Shown one piece after another: positions 48,987 to 57,010 of a stretch of 64,000 nt of DNA. Numbering within the stretch: the first letter of the stretch is position 1; each line of letters starts with the position of its first letter. The notes below the pieces were generated by a model. The model worked only from the letters and a program-made list of their open reading frames with translations. It made no database searches and was not told where the DNA came from. The DNA is from Oscillospiraceae bacterium (GTDB taxonomy: Bacteria > Bacillota > Clostridia > Oscillospirales > Oscillospiraceae). Both the position numbers and the translations under genes were made by a program. The DNA lies in the NCBI GenBank assembly GCA_020025295.1, contig JAHHSJ010000003.1, forward strand, positions 1 through 64,000, in the 5' to 3' direction.

Positions 48987-50502
48987 TTTTCTTCACTCCT
49001 AATGCTCGTTTAATGATTTCCTGCTCATTGATCTGCTCGCCGTTCAGTTCGCAGTCAATGTTGCCGTCGCGCACAACCAGAACGCGGTCGCTCATACTAA
49101 TCAGCTCAGGCATATCGGAGCTGATCATGATGATGCATTTGCCCTGCTTGGTCAGCGCACTCATCTGCTTGTAGAACTCCGCCTTGGCATTCACATCAAT
49201 GCCACGGGTGGGCTCGTCAAAGATATAGATGTCCTGCTCCGCAAACAGCCACTTGGCCAGAACCACCTTCTGCTGGTTACCGCCGGACAGATACACAGCT
49301 TCCGTCCAGACACTGGGGGTCTTGACCCGCAGTTCCTTCAACAGGTTAGCCACCAGAGGCGGGAACTTCTTGACATTCACAAAGAAGCCCTTGATTTTTT
49401 CCCGCAGACCCAGAATGGTGGAGTTCTCCAGCACGCTGGCGTGCAGCATCAGACCCAGCTGCTGACGGTCCTCGGTAATGAAGGCAATACCGGCGTTGAT
49501 GCTGTCATTGGGGTTCTTGATCTTGACTTCCTTGCCGTTGATCAGAATCTGACCGCCATAGCGATGGTCGGCACCCACCAGAGCGCGCATCATCTCGGTA
49601 CGGCCGGAGCCCACCATGCCGGAAAAGCCCACGATTTCGCCCTTACGGACCGTGAAACTCACCTTGGGACTGTCCTTGGTCAGCTGCAAGTCCTTGACCT
49701 CCAGCATCACATCACCGATTTCGCTCTTTTCCTTGTCGTAGAACATATCCACGGGACGGCCCACCATGTCCTGAGTGATGGTGGTGATGGGAATATCACG
49801 ATTTTCGTTTGTATAGGTGCTGACCACTGCGCCATCACGGATGACCGTGATGCGGTCTGCGATCTGCACAACTTCATTCAGGAAATGGGAGATATAAATA
49901 ATACCAATGCCCATCTCTGTAATTCGCTTCGTCAGTTCCAGAACCTTTGCCGCATCCTCTACATTGAACATAGAGGTGGGCTCGTCCATAATCAGCACAC
50001 GAGGACGGACACTCAGTGCCTTCAAAATCTTCACAAACTGCTGATCGGAAACAGAAAGGTTCTCAATTTTCGTTTCCAGCTTCAGGTCGATGCCCAATTC
50101 GGTCATCTGACGCCGAGCTTCCGCTTCCATCGACTTATAGTCGATCAGACCAAAGCCCTTGGTCTTTTCATTGCCCACATAGATGTTCTCAACCACATCC
50201 ATGCTGGGCACCAAGTCATTTTCCTGATACACAATATTGATGCCAAGCTCCTTCGACTGAGCCGGCTCCAACTTCTTGTAACTCGTTCCGTCCACTTCAA
50301 TCGTGCCGGAAGTGGGCGTATATGCGCCGGACAACACCTTCATCAGGGTGGATTTGCCTGCGCCGTTCTCTCCCACGAGGCAATGCACCTCACCGGGATA
50401 AACATCGAGCGTAATGCCCGAAAGTGCCCAAACACCAGAGAACTCCTTTCGAATATCTCGCATGGAGATCACCGGTTTACTGTTTTCGTAATCGATTTTC
50501 AT
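48976..50502 (-). CDS. Sugar ABC transporter ATPase (RbsA-like)
   Basis: A 508-residue double ATPase. Domain 1 has VGENGAGKSTLMKVLSG (about 40) with signature LSVSDQQFVKI-type and Walker B VLIMDEPTSMF; domain 2 has the degenerate Walker A of this group (GFSGMVGSGRTEMMRALVG, about 287), signature LSGGNQQKVVLAKWL and Walker B YIFDEPTRGIDV. Two fused ATPases with one permease is the CUT2 arrangement. AAGGTGAG precedes ATG 50502. Confidence 0.93.
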   Translation of the reverse strand: MKIDYENSKPVISMRDIRKEFSGVWALSGITLDVYPGEVHCLVGENGAGKSTLMKVLSGAYTPTSGTIEVDGTSYKKLEPAQSKELGINIVYQENDLVPSMDVVENIYVGNEKTKGFGLIDYKSMEAEARRQMTELGIDLKLETKIENLSVSDQQFVKILKALSVRPRVLIMDEPTSMFNVEDAAKVLELTKRITEMGIGIIYISHFLNEVVQIADRITVIRDGAVVSTYTNENRDIPITTITQDMVGRPVDMFYDKEKSEIGDVMLEVKDLQLTKDSPKVSFTVRKGEIVGFSGMVGSGRTEMMRALVGADHRYGGQILINGKEVKIKNPNDSINAGIAFITEDRQQLGLMLHASVLENSTILGLREKIKGFFVNVKKFPPLVANLLKELRVKTPSVWTEAVYLSGGNQQKVVLAKWLFAEQDIYIFDEPTRGIDVNAKAEFYKQMSALTKQGKCIIMISSDMPELISMSDRVLVVRDGNIDCELNGEQINEQEIIKRALGVKKNGR

Positions 50503-50529
50503 GCAGCTCTCACCTTCTTCTGAACATAA

Positions 50530-50592
50530 CACCGGCCAACCGGGCGTAACGGAGGGTAAATAACCCAGCCATTCCGCCACAGCCGGCCGGTG
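50530..50592. repeat. Inverted repeat between the binding-protein and ATPase genes
   Basis: CACCGGCC (50530-50537) and GGCCGGTG (50585-50592) in the 138-base gap. On the minus strand a stem-loop here could protect the binding-protein mRNA or damp read-through into the transporter genes. Confidence 0.4.
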
Positions 50593-50640
50593 GTTTATCG
50601 GATGATCTTATTTCACTGCGTTATGCAGCTCAAATTCGGA

Positions 50641-51669
50641 TCACTGGTTCTGCAGGAAGTCGTAAGCGGCTGCGTAGTCATCCCAAGCAATGTAGGAGCT
50701 GGTGTCATCAGCAGCGACAGGGATAACGGGCAGAGCGGTGAACTTCTCAGCGGGAGTCTCGCCCAGAGCAACCTGGCTGTACAGGTTCATGAAGGTCTTA
50801 ACACCCTGAACAGAAACAGGAGCGGTCATGTTGGCAGCCTCGACGCCGTCCTGCAGCATCTTGTAGCCATCGGGAGATCCGCCGGTGGAAACGATCGGAA
50901 TGTTCTCCATGCCGGCGTCCTTCAGAGCGTTGAAGCAGCCCTGAGCCATCATGTCGTTGTTAGCGAAGATGTAGTCGAACTCGGTGCCGGAGTTGATCAG
51001 GTCAGTGGTCACATTGTAGGCCTTGTCGGTCAGCCAGTCGCCGTGCAGCACGGAAACGACCTCAACCTTGCCGTCCAGCTCTTCCAGAGCACGGTCAACG
51101 CCTTCCTGATACTTCTCGTACACACCGGCGCCCTGCTGGCCAGCGCAGAAGAAGATCTTTGCGCCTTCCTTCTGCTCTGCGATCCACTTGATGGCAGCTT
51201 CGCCGATCTTGTCGTACTCGCAGGCAACGGAAGCGATGTAGTCGCCGGGATTGTCGATATCCATGGCGAAGTTCTCAACGGTCACGGGGATGCCGGCTTC
51301 GTTGGCCATCTTGACCAGCTGAGCACCCTGCTCGGTGGAGATGGGGAAGATGGAGATGCCATCCACACCCTGCTGGATCAGAGACTCCATAGCAGTGACG
51401 GACTCCTCCAGGCTGTTCTTGGAGTCGAGGACCACGGTCTTGACGCCGTTCTGCTCAGCAGCATACTCGAATGCACGGGCAGAGTACTCGTTCCAAATGT
51501 CGGACATGTCATATGCGATGTAACCGAAGGTCAGATCCTTCTCGCCCTCGGGCTGAGAAGAAGTGCCGGGGTTGGAAGCAGCACTGCCATCAGAAGCAGT
51601 ACCGCCGCCGCAAGCGGTCATGCCCAGAGTAAGCATAACAGCCAGCATGATTGCAAGAATCTTTTTCAT
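50641..51669 (-). CDS. Sugar-binding lipoprotein of the ABC transporter
   Basis: A 342-residue periplasmic-binding protein of the ribose/autoinducer class. The signal peptide ends in the lipobox MTAC (Cys20), then a Gly/Ser/Ala linker. The mature fold begins DLTFGYIAYDMSDIWNEYSA and shows LIQQGVDGISIFPISTEQGAQLV and FDYIFANNDMMAQGCFNALK, the two hinge-side regions of the family. It captures the sugar for the RbsA/RbsC-like proteins encoded downstream. The ligand cannot be read from sequence. Confidence 0.92.
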   Translation of the reverse strand: MKKILAIMLAVMLTLGMTACGGGTASDGSAASNPGTSSQPEGEKDLTFGYIAYDMSDIWNEYSARAFEYAAEQNGVKTVVLDSKNSLEESVTAMESLIQQGVDGISIFPISTEQGAQLVKMANEAGIPVTVENFAMDIDNPGDYIASVACEYDKIGEAAIKWIAEQKEGAKIFFCAGQQGAGVYEKYQEGVDRALEELDGKVEVVSVLHGDWLTDKAYNVTTDLINSGTEFDYIFANNDMMAQGCFNALKDAGMENIPIVSTGGSPDGYKMLQDGVEAANMTAPVSVQGVKTFMNLYSQVALGETPAEKFTALPVIPVAADDTSSYIAWDDYAAAYDFLQNQ

Positions 51670-51726
51670 GTTTTTTCCTCCTAAGAAAATTTATTTTCAC
51701 GGTCGATACCGGGAAAACCAAAGTAA

Positions 51727-52539
51727 TTACAGCGTAAAGCCGTGTGCCTTGAGGTAGGCAGCAGAGGTACGAACAGCCTCGTTGATCTCCTCCAGATTAC
51801 GGGGACCGGCCTGAGTGAACTCGATTTCCAAGCTGAAGGGAGAATTGTTATTTGCCTTCGCCAGCTTCTCGAAAATCGTCTCAAAGTCCACATAGCCTTC
51901 GCCCAGTGCGGGGAAGTTCCACTCCTGACGCTCACCGGCTTTGTCCTTCAGATGCAGATAAGCGATGTCCTCCATGCAGGTATCCACATCATCAGCCGCA
52001 TCCACATCGCCGTAGAACACGCAGTTTGCGGTGTCGTAGTTGATCTTCACTCGGGGAGAATCCACCAAATCCACGATTTCCTTCATGACGGTGCCGGTGG
52101 CGTGGTCGCCGTGCAGTTCCAGCACCAGAGTCAGATCATACTTTTCCAGCTCCGGCAGCAGGCTGCGGATATTACCGGCCAGCAGCTCGTTGGAGGCGGT
52201 GGCATTGTCCTTCAGATGTGCCTCACCGATGGAGGACACGATGTACTGGCAGCCAAAGAAGTGTGCCATGCGCATATTCATCACAAAGTCAGGCAAACGC
52301 TGCGTATCCATCAGATTGCAGTGGCCGCTCATGGAGAAGGGGATCAGGTTCAGCTGCTCCAGCTTGTCCTTCACTCCGCACAGCTTTTCAAAGCTCTGGT
52401 CCGGGAACACATGCTCCGTCCATCCCTTGGTAGCGGTCAGCTCCACATAGTGGAAGCCAGCTGCCGCAATTCCTTCCAGGGACTCTTCCACGGAATATCC
52501 GTGATAACAATTCGAGTTGACGCCAATGATACGATTCAT
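51727..52539 (-). CDS. Sugar phosphate isomerase/epimerase (TIM barrel) 2
   Basis: A 270-residue TIM-barrel protein, related to but distinct from isomerase 1. Expected metal residues: LTLVLELHGDHATG (Glu, about 148), VKINYDTANCVFYG (Asp, about 178), IAYLHLKDKAGE (His, about 203) and FSLEIEFTQAG (Glu, about 243). It lies between the ROK repressor and the binding protein in the operon. Having two such enzymes in one operon suggests a two-step rearrangement of the imported sugar. ATG 52539 follows an AAAGGCGG site; the frame extends upstream without one. Confidence 0.85.
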   Translation of the reverse strand: MNRIIGVNSNCYHGYSVEESLEGIAAAGFHYVELTATKGWTEHVFPDQSFEKLCGVKDKLEQLNLIPFSMSGHCNLMDTQRLPDFVMNMRMAHFFGCQYIVSSIGEAHLKDNATASNELLAGNIRSLLPELEKYDLTLVLELHGDHATGTVMKEIVDLVDSPRVKINYDTANCVFYGDVDAADDVDTCMEDIAYLHLKDKAGERQEWNFPALGEGYVDFETIFEKLAKANNNSPFSLEIEFTQAGPRNLEEINEAVRTSAAYLKAHGFTL

Positions 52540-52582
52540 TTTGCAACCGCCTTTCCTGTTTTCGATTCTCCCCTTCCCTGCC

Positions 52583-53776
52583 TTAACGCAGGAACGGGCC
52601 GTCCGGCATTTCTCCGGAAAAATCATAGTGATGATTGATATAATACTGGGCCGCTCCGGTCAGTTCAGAATCCAGCCCCAAACGAGAATACTGAAGTTTA
52701 ACCCGGGACACAAATTCCCGGAAGCCAATCTTGGACAGCGCCGCATGAACTTCCTTTAGGAAAGAAGGGCCAAGATTCACGCCGGTACCGCCGATGACAA
52801 TCAGTGAAGGATTGAACATGGAAATCAGATTGGACAGGCCAAACGCCAAATCCTGCGCCAGCTCCCGAATCAATTTCAAAGCCGCCTCGTTTCCATTCTC
52901 AGCCAACGCTCCCACATCGCTGAACAACGGACGCCGTCCGTTGGGCAAGTCTTTACTCAGACCGCAGGCATCCGCCCGTTCATCCAAAGCATACTCGCCG
53001 ATCAGCCGTTCCAGACAGCCTTTATTTCCGCACAGGCACTGGGGCCCATTGTGGTCAATGGAGAAGTGTCCGAACTGGGTGGACATACCGCCCGCACCAC
53101 GGAGCATCTTGCCGTCTGCAAATAGGCAGGCACCGACGCCGCGGGACACATTGATATAGGCATAAAACGGATCTTCAATTTTGGTGAACACGCTCTCTGC
53201 ATAGGCAAAGCATGCGGTATCATTCAAAATACACAGCGGATAGCCCACCATCATATCCGTCAGCTGCTGCACCACCGGGTCAGAGAAGGTGATTCCCAGC
53301 ACGGTAGAATTGATGCGGCGGCGGATGTCATCCACGATGCCCGGAACAATGATGCAAACACCCATCAGCCGGGCCGCTCCCACCTCGGGCAGCAAAATAT
53401 CGAAAAACGAATGTCGGATGCATTCGATGCTGTTTTCCTGTTCGCAGATCGGAATCTGATCCCGAAAAGCCAGCGTACTGTCTGAGGATACCAACGCAAT
53501 ATCCAGTCGGGTTCTTCTCCAGCTGATGACGGCCACCACATTATCGTCGCCGTCCACACGCAGCTCATTGGGATGTCTGCCCTGCAACCGGCTCACCGTA
53601 ACGCCGCAGTCCTCAATGTATCGGCCGGCAATCAGTTCATCTACCAGACTGGACACCGTAGTCTTGCTCAGCTTGGACTGCTTTGCAAGGGTGGCCCGGG
53701 AAATACCGGCATTTTGGTCGATCATCTGGTATATATTTCGAAGATTTCGTGCGCGAATGATCTGTTGTGTAAGCAT
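52583..53776 (-). CDS. ROK-family transcriptional repressor
   Basis: A 397-residue NagC/XylR-type protein. An N-terminal winged HTH (about 1-75, with ISRATLAKQSKLSKTTVSSL) precedes a ROK sugar-binding domain: the ASKHA core near residue 85 on, ILNDTACFAYAES, and the zinc motif HNGPQCLCGNKGCLE (about 246-260, with CxCGxxGC). The sugar kinase activity is probably lost. As first gene of the operon it likely represses the whole cluster until the sugar binds. AGGAAA precedes the start. Confidence 0.92.
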   Translation of the reverse strand: MLTQQIIRARNLRNIYQMIDQNAGISRATLAKQSKLSKTTVSSLVDELIAGRYIEDCGVTVSRLQGRHPNELRVDGDDNVVAVISWRRTRLDIALVSSDSTLAFRDQIPICEQENSIECIRHSFFDILLPEVGAARLMGVCIIVPGIVDDIRRRINSTVLGITFSDPVVQQLTDMMVGYPLCILNDTACFAYAESVFTKIEDPFYAYINVSRGVGACLFADGKMLRGAGGMSTQFGHFSIDHNGPQCLCGNKGCLERLIGEYALDERADACGLSKDLPNGRRPLFSDVGALAENGNEAALKLIRELAQDLAFGLSNLISMFNPSLIVIGGTGVNLGPSFLKEVHAALSKIGFREFVSRVKLQYSRLGLDSELTGAAQYYINHHYDFSGEMPDGPFLR

Positions 53777-53833
53777 GGAATTTCCTTTCTTGTTATGTTA
53801 AGTTTGTCCAGTGACCTTACCAACTGTCACCTA

Positions 53834-53862
53834 ATCCTAGCACATTGTTAAAGAATATACAA
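53834..53862 (-). promoter_or_regulatory. Promoter of the sugar operon
   Basis: Minus strand: TTGTAT (53857-53862), 17 bases, extended -10 TGCTAGGAT (TAGGAT at 53834-53839). A GGTGAC...GGTCAC repeat at about 53810-53832, right after the -10, is a candidate operator for the ROK repressor. Confidence 0.65.
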
Positions 53863-54068
53863 GGCCTTCTATTATTTTCAGCTGTTTGCCCATCTCACTC
53901 CTTGATTTCTTGGTTATTTCCACCAATTTCTCTCTTCTCGTTCTCGTTCGACACGGAATCTCCTTCGTAAATTCGATGTTTTCTTCCCTCTCTCCATATG
54001 CAAGCAGGCAGAAATGTGCTAGACTCTGTGTGTATGAGTAAGAAAACCGAGAAAAGGAGTCTTCCCCC

Positions 54069-55091
54069 ATGAGATCACCCGAATTACTTTCCATGATCCG
54101 TGAAATGCCGAAAGCGGAAAACCACCTCCACATTGAGGGTTCCACCACGCCCCGTACCGCCATCAAGATTGCCAAGCGAAACAAAATCGACCTGCCTTTT
54201 GCTTCGGAAGCTGCGATTTTGAAGCACATTGAGGAGAATGTGGTCGACCTCACCACCTTCCTCCAGTGCGACCGGCTCTTCAACTCCGTCTGCCTCCACG
54301 AGGAGGATTTTTACGATGTGGTTTATGACATCGGTGAGGACGCCAGCAAGCAGAACATTGTCTATCAGGAGCTGCACATGGACTATCCCCTCAACGGTGC
54401 CAGAGGTGTGCCCATGGATGTCTACATGAAGGGCTGCGAGGCCGGCCGTCAGGCGGTCAAGCGTGATTTCGGCATTGAAATGGTATTCATCGCTGCCGTG
54501 GATCGCACTCAGTCTCCGGAGGACTGCCTTTCCTTTGTCAAGCAGCTGGAGCCTTACCGCCACATCATTGACGGTCTTGGCATGGACTGCGATGAGCGTG
54601 GCTATCCCTGCCGTCTGCACAAGGAAGCCTTTGCTCTGGGTGGTGAAATGGGTCTGTTCCGCACCGCTCACGCCGGTGAGGACGACGGCTGCCAGAACAT
54701 CTGGGAGGCACTCAACGATCTGGGCTGCCAGCGCATCGACCACGGCGTGCGTGCCATTGACGATCCTGCTCTGATGAAGGAGCTGGCTGACCGTCAGGTG
54801 ATGCTGGCCATGTGCACTCGTTCCAATGTGATGACCGGCGCAGTGCCGGAGCTTGCCGCCCATCCCATCAAGACCTTTATGGATTCCGGCATTCTCTGCT
54901 CCGTCAGCTCCGACGATCCCCCCTACATCGGCAATCTGCTGTGGGAATATCAGGGACTGGTGGATGAGCTTGGCTTTGGCGAGGACGATATTCTCACTCT
55001 CGCCCGCAATGCCTATCAGTATTCCATCAAGGGTCAGCACCTGCTGCCCGCCTTTGATGCTTGGGTCAAGGAATGGAAGGCTCAGCACTGA
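54069..55091 (+). CDS. add: Adenosine deaminase family protein
   Basis: A 340-residue zinc hydrolase that deaminates adenosine (or a close purine) to inosine. KAENHLHIEGST (residues 15-26) gives the HxH zinc ligands, FRTAHAGEDDG (about 197) the third His and catalytic Glu, CQRIDHGVRAI (about 223) the fourth motif, and SVSSDDPPYIGN (about 282) the Asp pair. The DDPPY form is a variant of the usual TDDP, so adenine or another aminopurine is possible. GGAG at 54056-54059 lies 10 bases before the ATG. It stands alone with its own terminator. Confidence 0.85.
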   Translation: MRSPELLSMIREMPKAENHLHIEGSTTPRTAIKIAKRNKIDLPFASEAAILKHIEENVVDLTTFLQCDRLFNSVCLHEEDFYDVVYDIGEDASKQNIVYQELHMDYPLNGARGVPMDVYMKGCEAGRQAVKRDFGIEMVFIAAVDRTQSPEDCLSFVKQLEPYRHIIDGLGMDCDERGYPCRLHKEAFALGGEMGLFRTAHAGEDDGCQNIWEALNDLGCQRIDHGVRAIDDPALMKELADRQVMLAMCTRSNVMTGAVPELAAHPIKTFMDSGILCSVSSDDPPYIGNLLWEYQGLVDELGFGEDDILTLARNAYQYSIKGQHLLPAFDAWVKEWKAQH

Positions 55092-55105
55092 TTTGATAAG
55101 AACAC

Positions 55106-55146
55106 AAAATGCCGCTCACGGAATCCTCCGTGAGCGGCATCTTTTT
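55106..55146. terminator. Bidirectional terminator
   Basis: ATGCCGCTCACGGA and TCCGTGAGCGGCAT around ATCC, with A and T runs; serves add and the convergent DUF6512-like gene. Confidence 0.92.
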
Positions 55147-55148
55147 GA

Positions 55149-55658
55149 TTAACAAGGCAAGGTGTAGAGCGCATCTGCCCGGCTTAAATCTGCAAACAGT
55201 AGTCCCTCCGGCTGCCAGAAGGTGAACGCAACGATCAGCACGATCACCGCCAGCAGTCCCAGCAGCAGCAAGCCTTTCCAACGCTCACCGATCTCTATCC
55301 AAGCCGCGGCGAGAAATGCAATCAGCTCCACCACCATCATTCCCACCACATCCACCAGAATCTGCTCCATTCCAATGCGGATATGCACCACCCATCCAAA
55401 TATCAGCAGCAGACCGCTGCCCAACAAGGTCGCAAAATACCAGCTTGGCTTTTGCTCTACCTGCTGTCGGGTCATTCCCCAGCCAACCAACAGCATGGGC
55501 CAGAACAGGATTTTCAGATGCTCCCAAACGCTCTCCCGCACCGGGGAGAGAACAGCAAACACCACATTGGGTGAAAGGTCATAGAGAAAGTGGAAGAGAA
55601 ATCCCCCTGCCACGGTCAATGCATAGGCTGCCAGCCAACGCCGCCAAGTCCGTTTCAT
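55149..55658 (-). CDS. DUF6512-like membrane protein
   Basis: A 169-residue integral membrane protein with five to six helices. GGFLFHFLYDLSPNVVFAVLSPVRESVWEHLKILFWPML (read as LFHFLYDLSP and PVRESVWEHLKILFWP, about 18-55) is the mark of the DUF6512 family of Clostridia. Function unknown. The ATG at 55658 is nine bases from GAAGGGG; the GTG at 55667 abuts it. Confidence 0.7.
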   Translation of the reverse strand: MKRTWRRWLAAYALTVAGGFLFHFLYDLSPNVVFAVLSPVRESVWEHLKILFWPMLLVGWGMTRQQVEQKPSWYFATLLGSGLLLIFGWVVHIRIGMEQILVDVVGMMVVELIAFLAAAWIEIGERWKGLLLLGLLAVIVLIVAFTFWQPEGLLFADLSRADALYTLPC

Positions 55659-55769
55659 ATCCTGCACCCCTTCCTCGCTTCAGCCTATGTCCATTTCTCG
55701 TTTTTATACCTATTGCAGTCCTTCGTCTCCTGCTGTATGATGAAGAAAAGGACACGGAGGTGCATGACG

Positions 55770-56465
55770 ATGACACAAGAAGCTCTGCGGGCAGAAATTC
55801 GGGCTCAGATTCGTTCCGGCTGCCACATCAAGCTTTTGGGTGACAGCCTGACCATTGGCGCAGGCAGCAGTGACGATGACCGCACCGGCGAGCTCATCTA
55901 TCCCCCCTTTTACGGGCAAAAAGGCGCTCGTTGCTGGGCTTCCCTACTGCGAGAACACACGGCTCGCTTTGGCTGCACGGTGGAGAACTTTGGCTGCTAT
56001 GGCACTACCAGCGATGAGATGATGACGCATTTGGACACGCTCTATCAGCCGGAGCAGGACGAGGTCGTGTTCTGCATGATTGGCTCCAACGACAAAAAGG
56101 TGGCCAACGGCATGGAGCATCTTCGCCGCAATCTGACCGCTCTTTGTGAGAAGGTACTCAGTGACGGAAACCATCTTGTACTCATGACGCCCAACCCTGC
56201 CACTGCCGCAAATGACGCTAAGCCCACCCGAATCTACCCTCAGTCCAAGGTGGCAGAAACCATCCGCTGTGTCGCCGAAAAGTACGCGGACCGGGTGTTG
56301 CTGATTGACCACTATCTCGCTATGGAGGCGGAGTGTGTCCTGCGCGGCTGCACGATGGAAGAATTTCTTCAGGTAGGCGTTGGTCCGGACAATGACGGCC
56401 TGCATCCCGGGGACGACGGTTACTATTTCTATTTTGAACACATCTGCGTCTGTCTGGGGTTATAA
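55770..56465 (+). CDS. SGNH/GDSL-family hydrolase
   Basis: A 231-residue esterase-like protein without a signal peptide. IKLLGDSLTIGAG (about 20-32) carries the nucleophile Ser in GDSL, VENFGCYGTTSDEM the block II Gly, FCMIGSNDKKV (about 95) the block III Asn, and GPDNDGLHPGDDGY (about 210-223) the Asp-x-x-His pair. It may act on acyl or acetyl esters in the cytosol. ATG 55770 is eight bases after GGAGGT; the ATG at 55764 is too close. Confidence 0.85.
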   Translation: MTQEALRAEIRAQIRSGCHIKLLGDSLTIGAGSSDDDRTGELIYPPFYGQKGARCWASLLREHTARFGCTVENFGCYGTTSDEMMTHLDTLYQPEQDEVVFCMIGSNDKKVANGMEHLRRNLTALCEKVLSDGNHLVLMTPNPATAANDAKPTRIYPQSKVAETIRCVAEKYADRVLLIDHYLAMEAECVLRGCTMEEFLQVGVGPDNDGLHPGDDGYYFYFEHICVCLGL

Positions 56466-56470
56466 TGCAG

Positions 56471-56497
56471 CGGAGCGTATCCATCGGATACGCTCCG
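56471..56497. repeat. Hairpin between convergent SGNH and spoVAC genes
   Basis: CGGAGCGTATCC and GGATACGCTCCG around ATC, six bases after the SGNH stop codon. There is no T run on either side, so termination would be weak. Confidence 0.6.
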
Positions 56498-56501
56498 TGA
56501 T

Positions 56502-56951
56502 TCAAAAGAGGCGAAGCAAGACCAAAATCAAGCCGTAGACCACACTGGCAGAGACACCCCAGACCAGCACCGGACCGGCAATGGTGAACATCTTACAGGC
56601 CATGCCGCCTGCAGTTACAAGGCCTTCGCTTTTGAATTCCACCGCAGGGGATGCGATGGAGTTTGCAAAGCCGGTCACCGGCACCAGCGTGCCTGCTCCG
56701 GCAAACTTTGCAATATGGCAGTACAAGTCCAAGTCCGTCAGCAGCACTGACAGGAAAATCAATGTGATCGTTGCTGTCGTAGAGGACATCTCTTTGTCCA
56801 GTCCCAGCTTTTGATACCATGTGAGAAACAGCTGCCCCAATGCACAGATGCCTCCGCCTACTACAAAGGCCCAGAACAGATCTTTGCCCATGGGGGATAG
56901 CTTTGCCATGGACTGCACCAGCTTGCTGTACTCATTTTTGTTCATCTTCAT
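56502..56951 (-). CDS. spoVAC: Stage V sporulation protein AC
   Basis: A 149-residue membrane protein of the SpoVA dipicolinate channel, with four helices. AFVVGGGICALGQLFLTWY (about 28-46), FAGAGTLVPVTGFANSIASPAVEFKSEG (about 84-111) match SpoVAC closely; the latter is the most conserved block. SpoVAC acts as a channel that releases dipicolinic acid in germination and helps load it in sporulation. spoVAD and spoVAE, which usually follow, are absent here: the next gene downstream is on the opposite strand. Its ribosome site lies in a 12-bp hairpin. Confidence 0.92.
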   Translation of the reverse strand: MKMNKNEYSKLVQSMAKLSPMGKDLFWAFVVGGGICALGQLFLTWYQKLGLDKEMSSTTATITLIFLSVLLTDLDLYCHIAKFAGAGTLVPVTGFANSIASPAVEFKSEGLVTAGGMACKMFTIAGPVLVWGVSASVVYGLILVLLRLF

Positions 56952-56953
56952 GG

Positions 56954-56998
56954 AAAAACCACTCCTTCTGCCCCATAGTTTGGCTCGGAGTGGTTTTT
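56954..56998 (-). terminator. Hairpin that ends hemW and holds the spoVAC ribosome site
   Basis: Minus strand: AAAAACCACTCC pairs with GGAGTGGTTTTT across a 21-base loop. The 3' arm contains the AGGAG of spoVAC and ends in five T just before its ATG. It can act as a terminator of hemW, as a lid on the spoVAC ribosome site, or both. Confidence 0.65.
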
Positions 56999-57010
56999 TT
57001 ATTCCAATTT

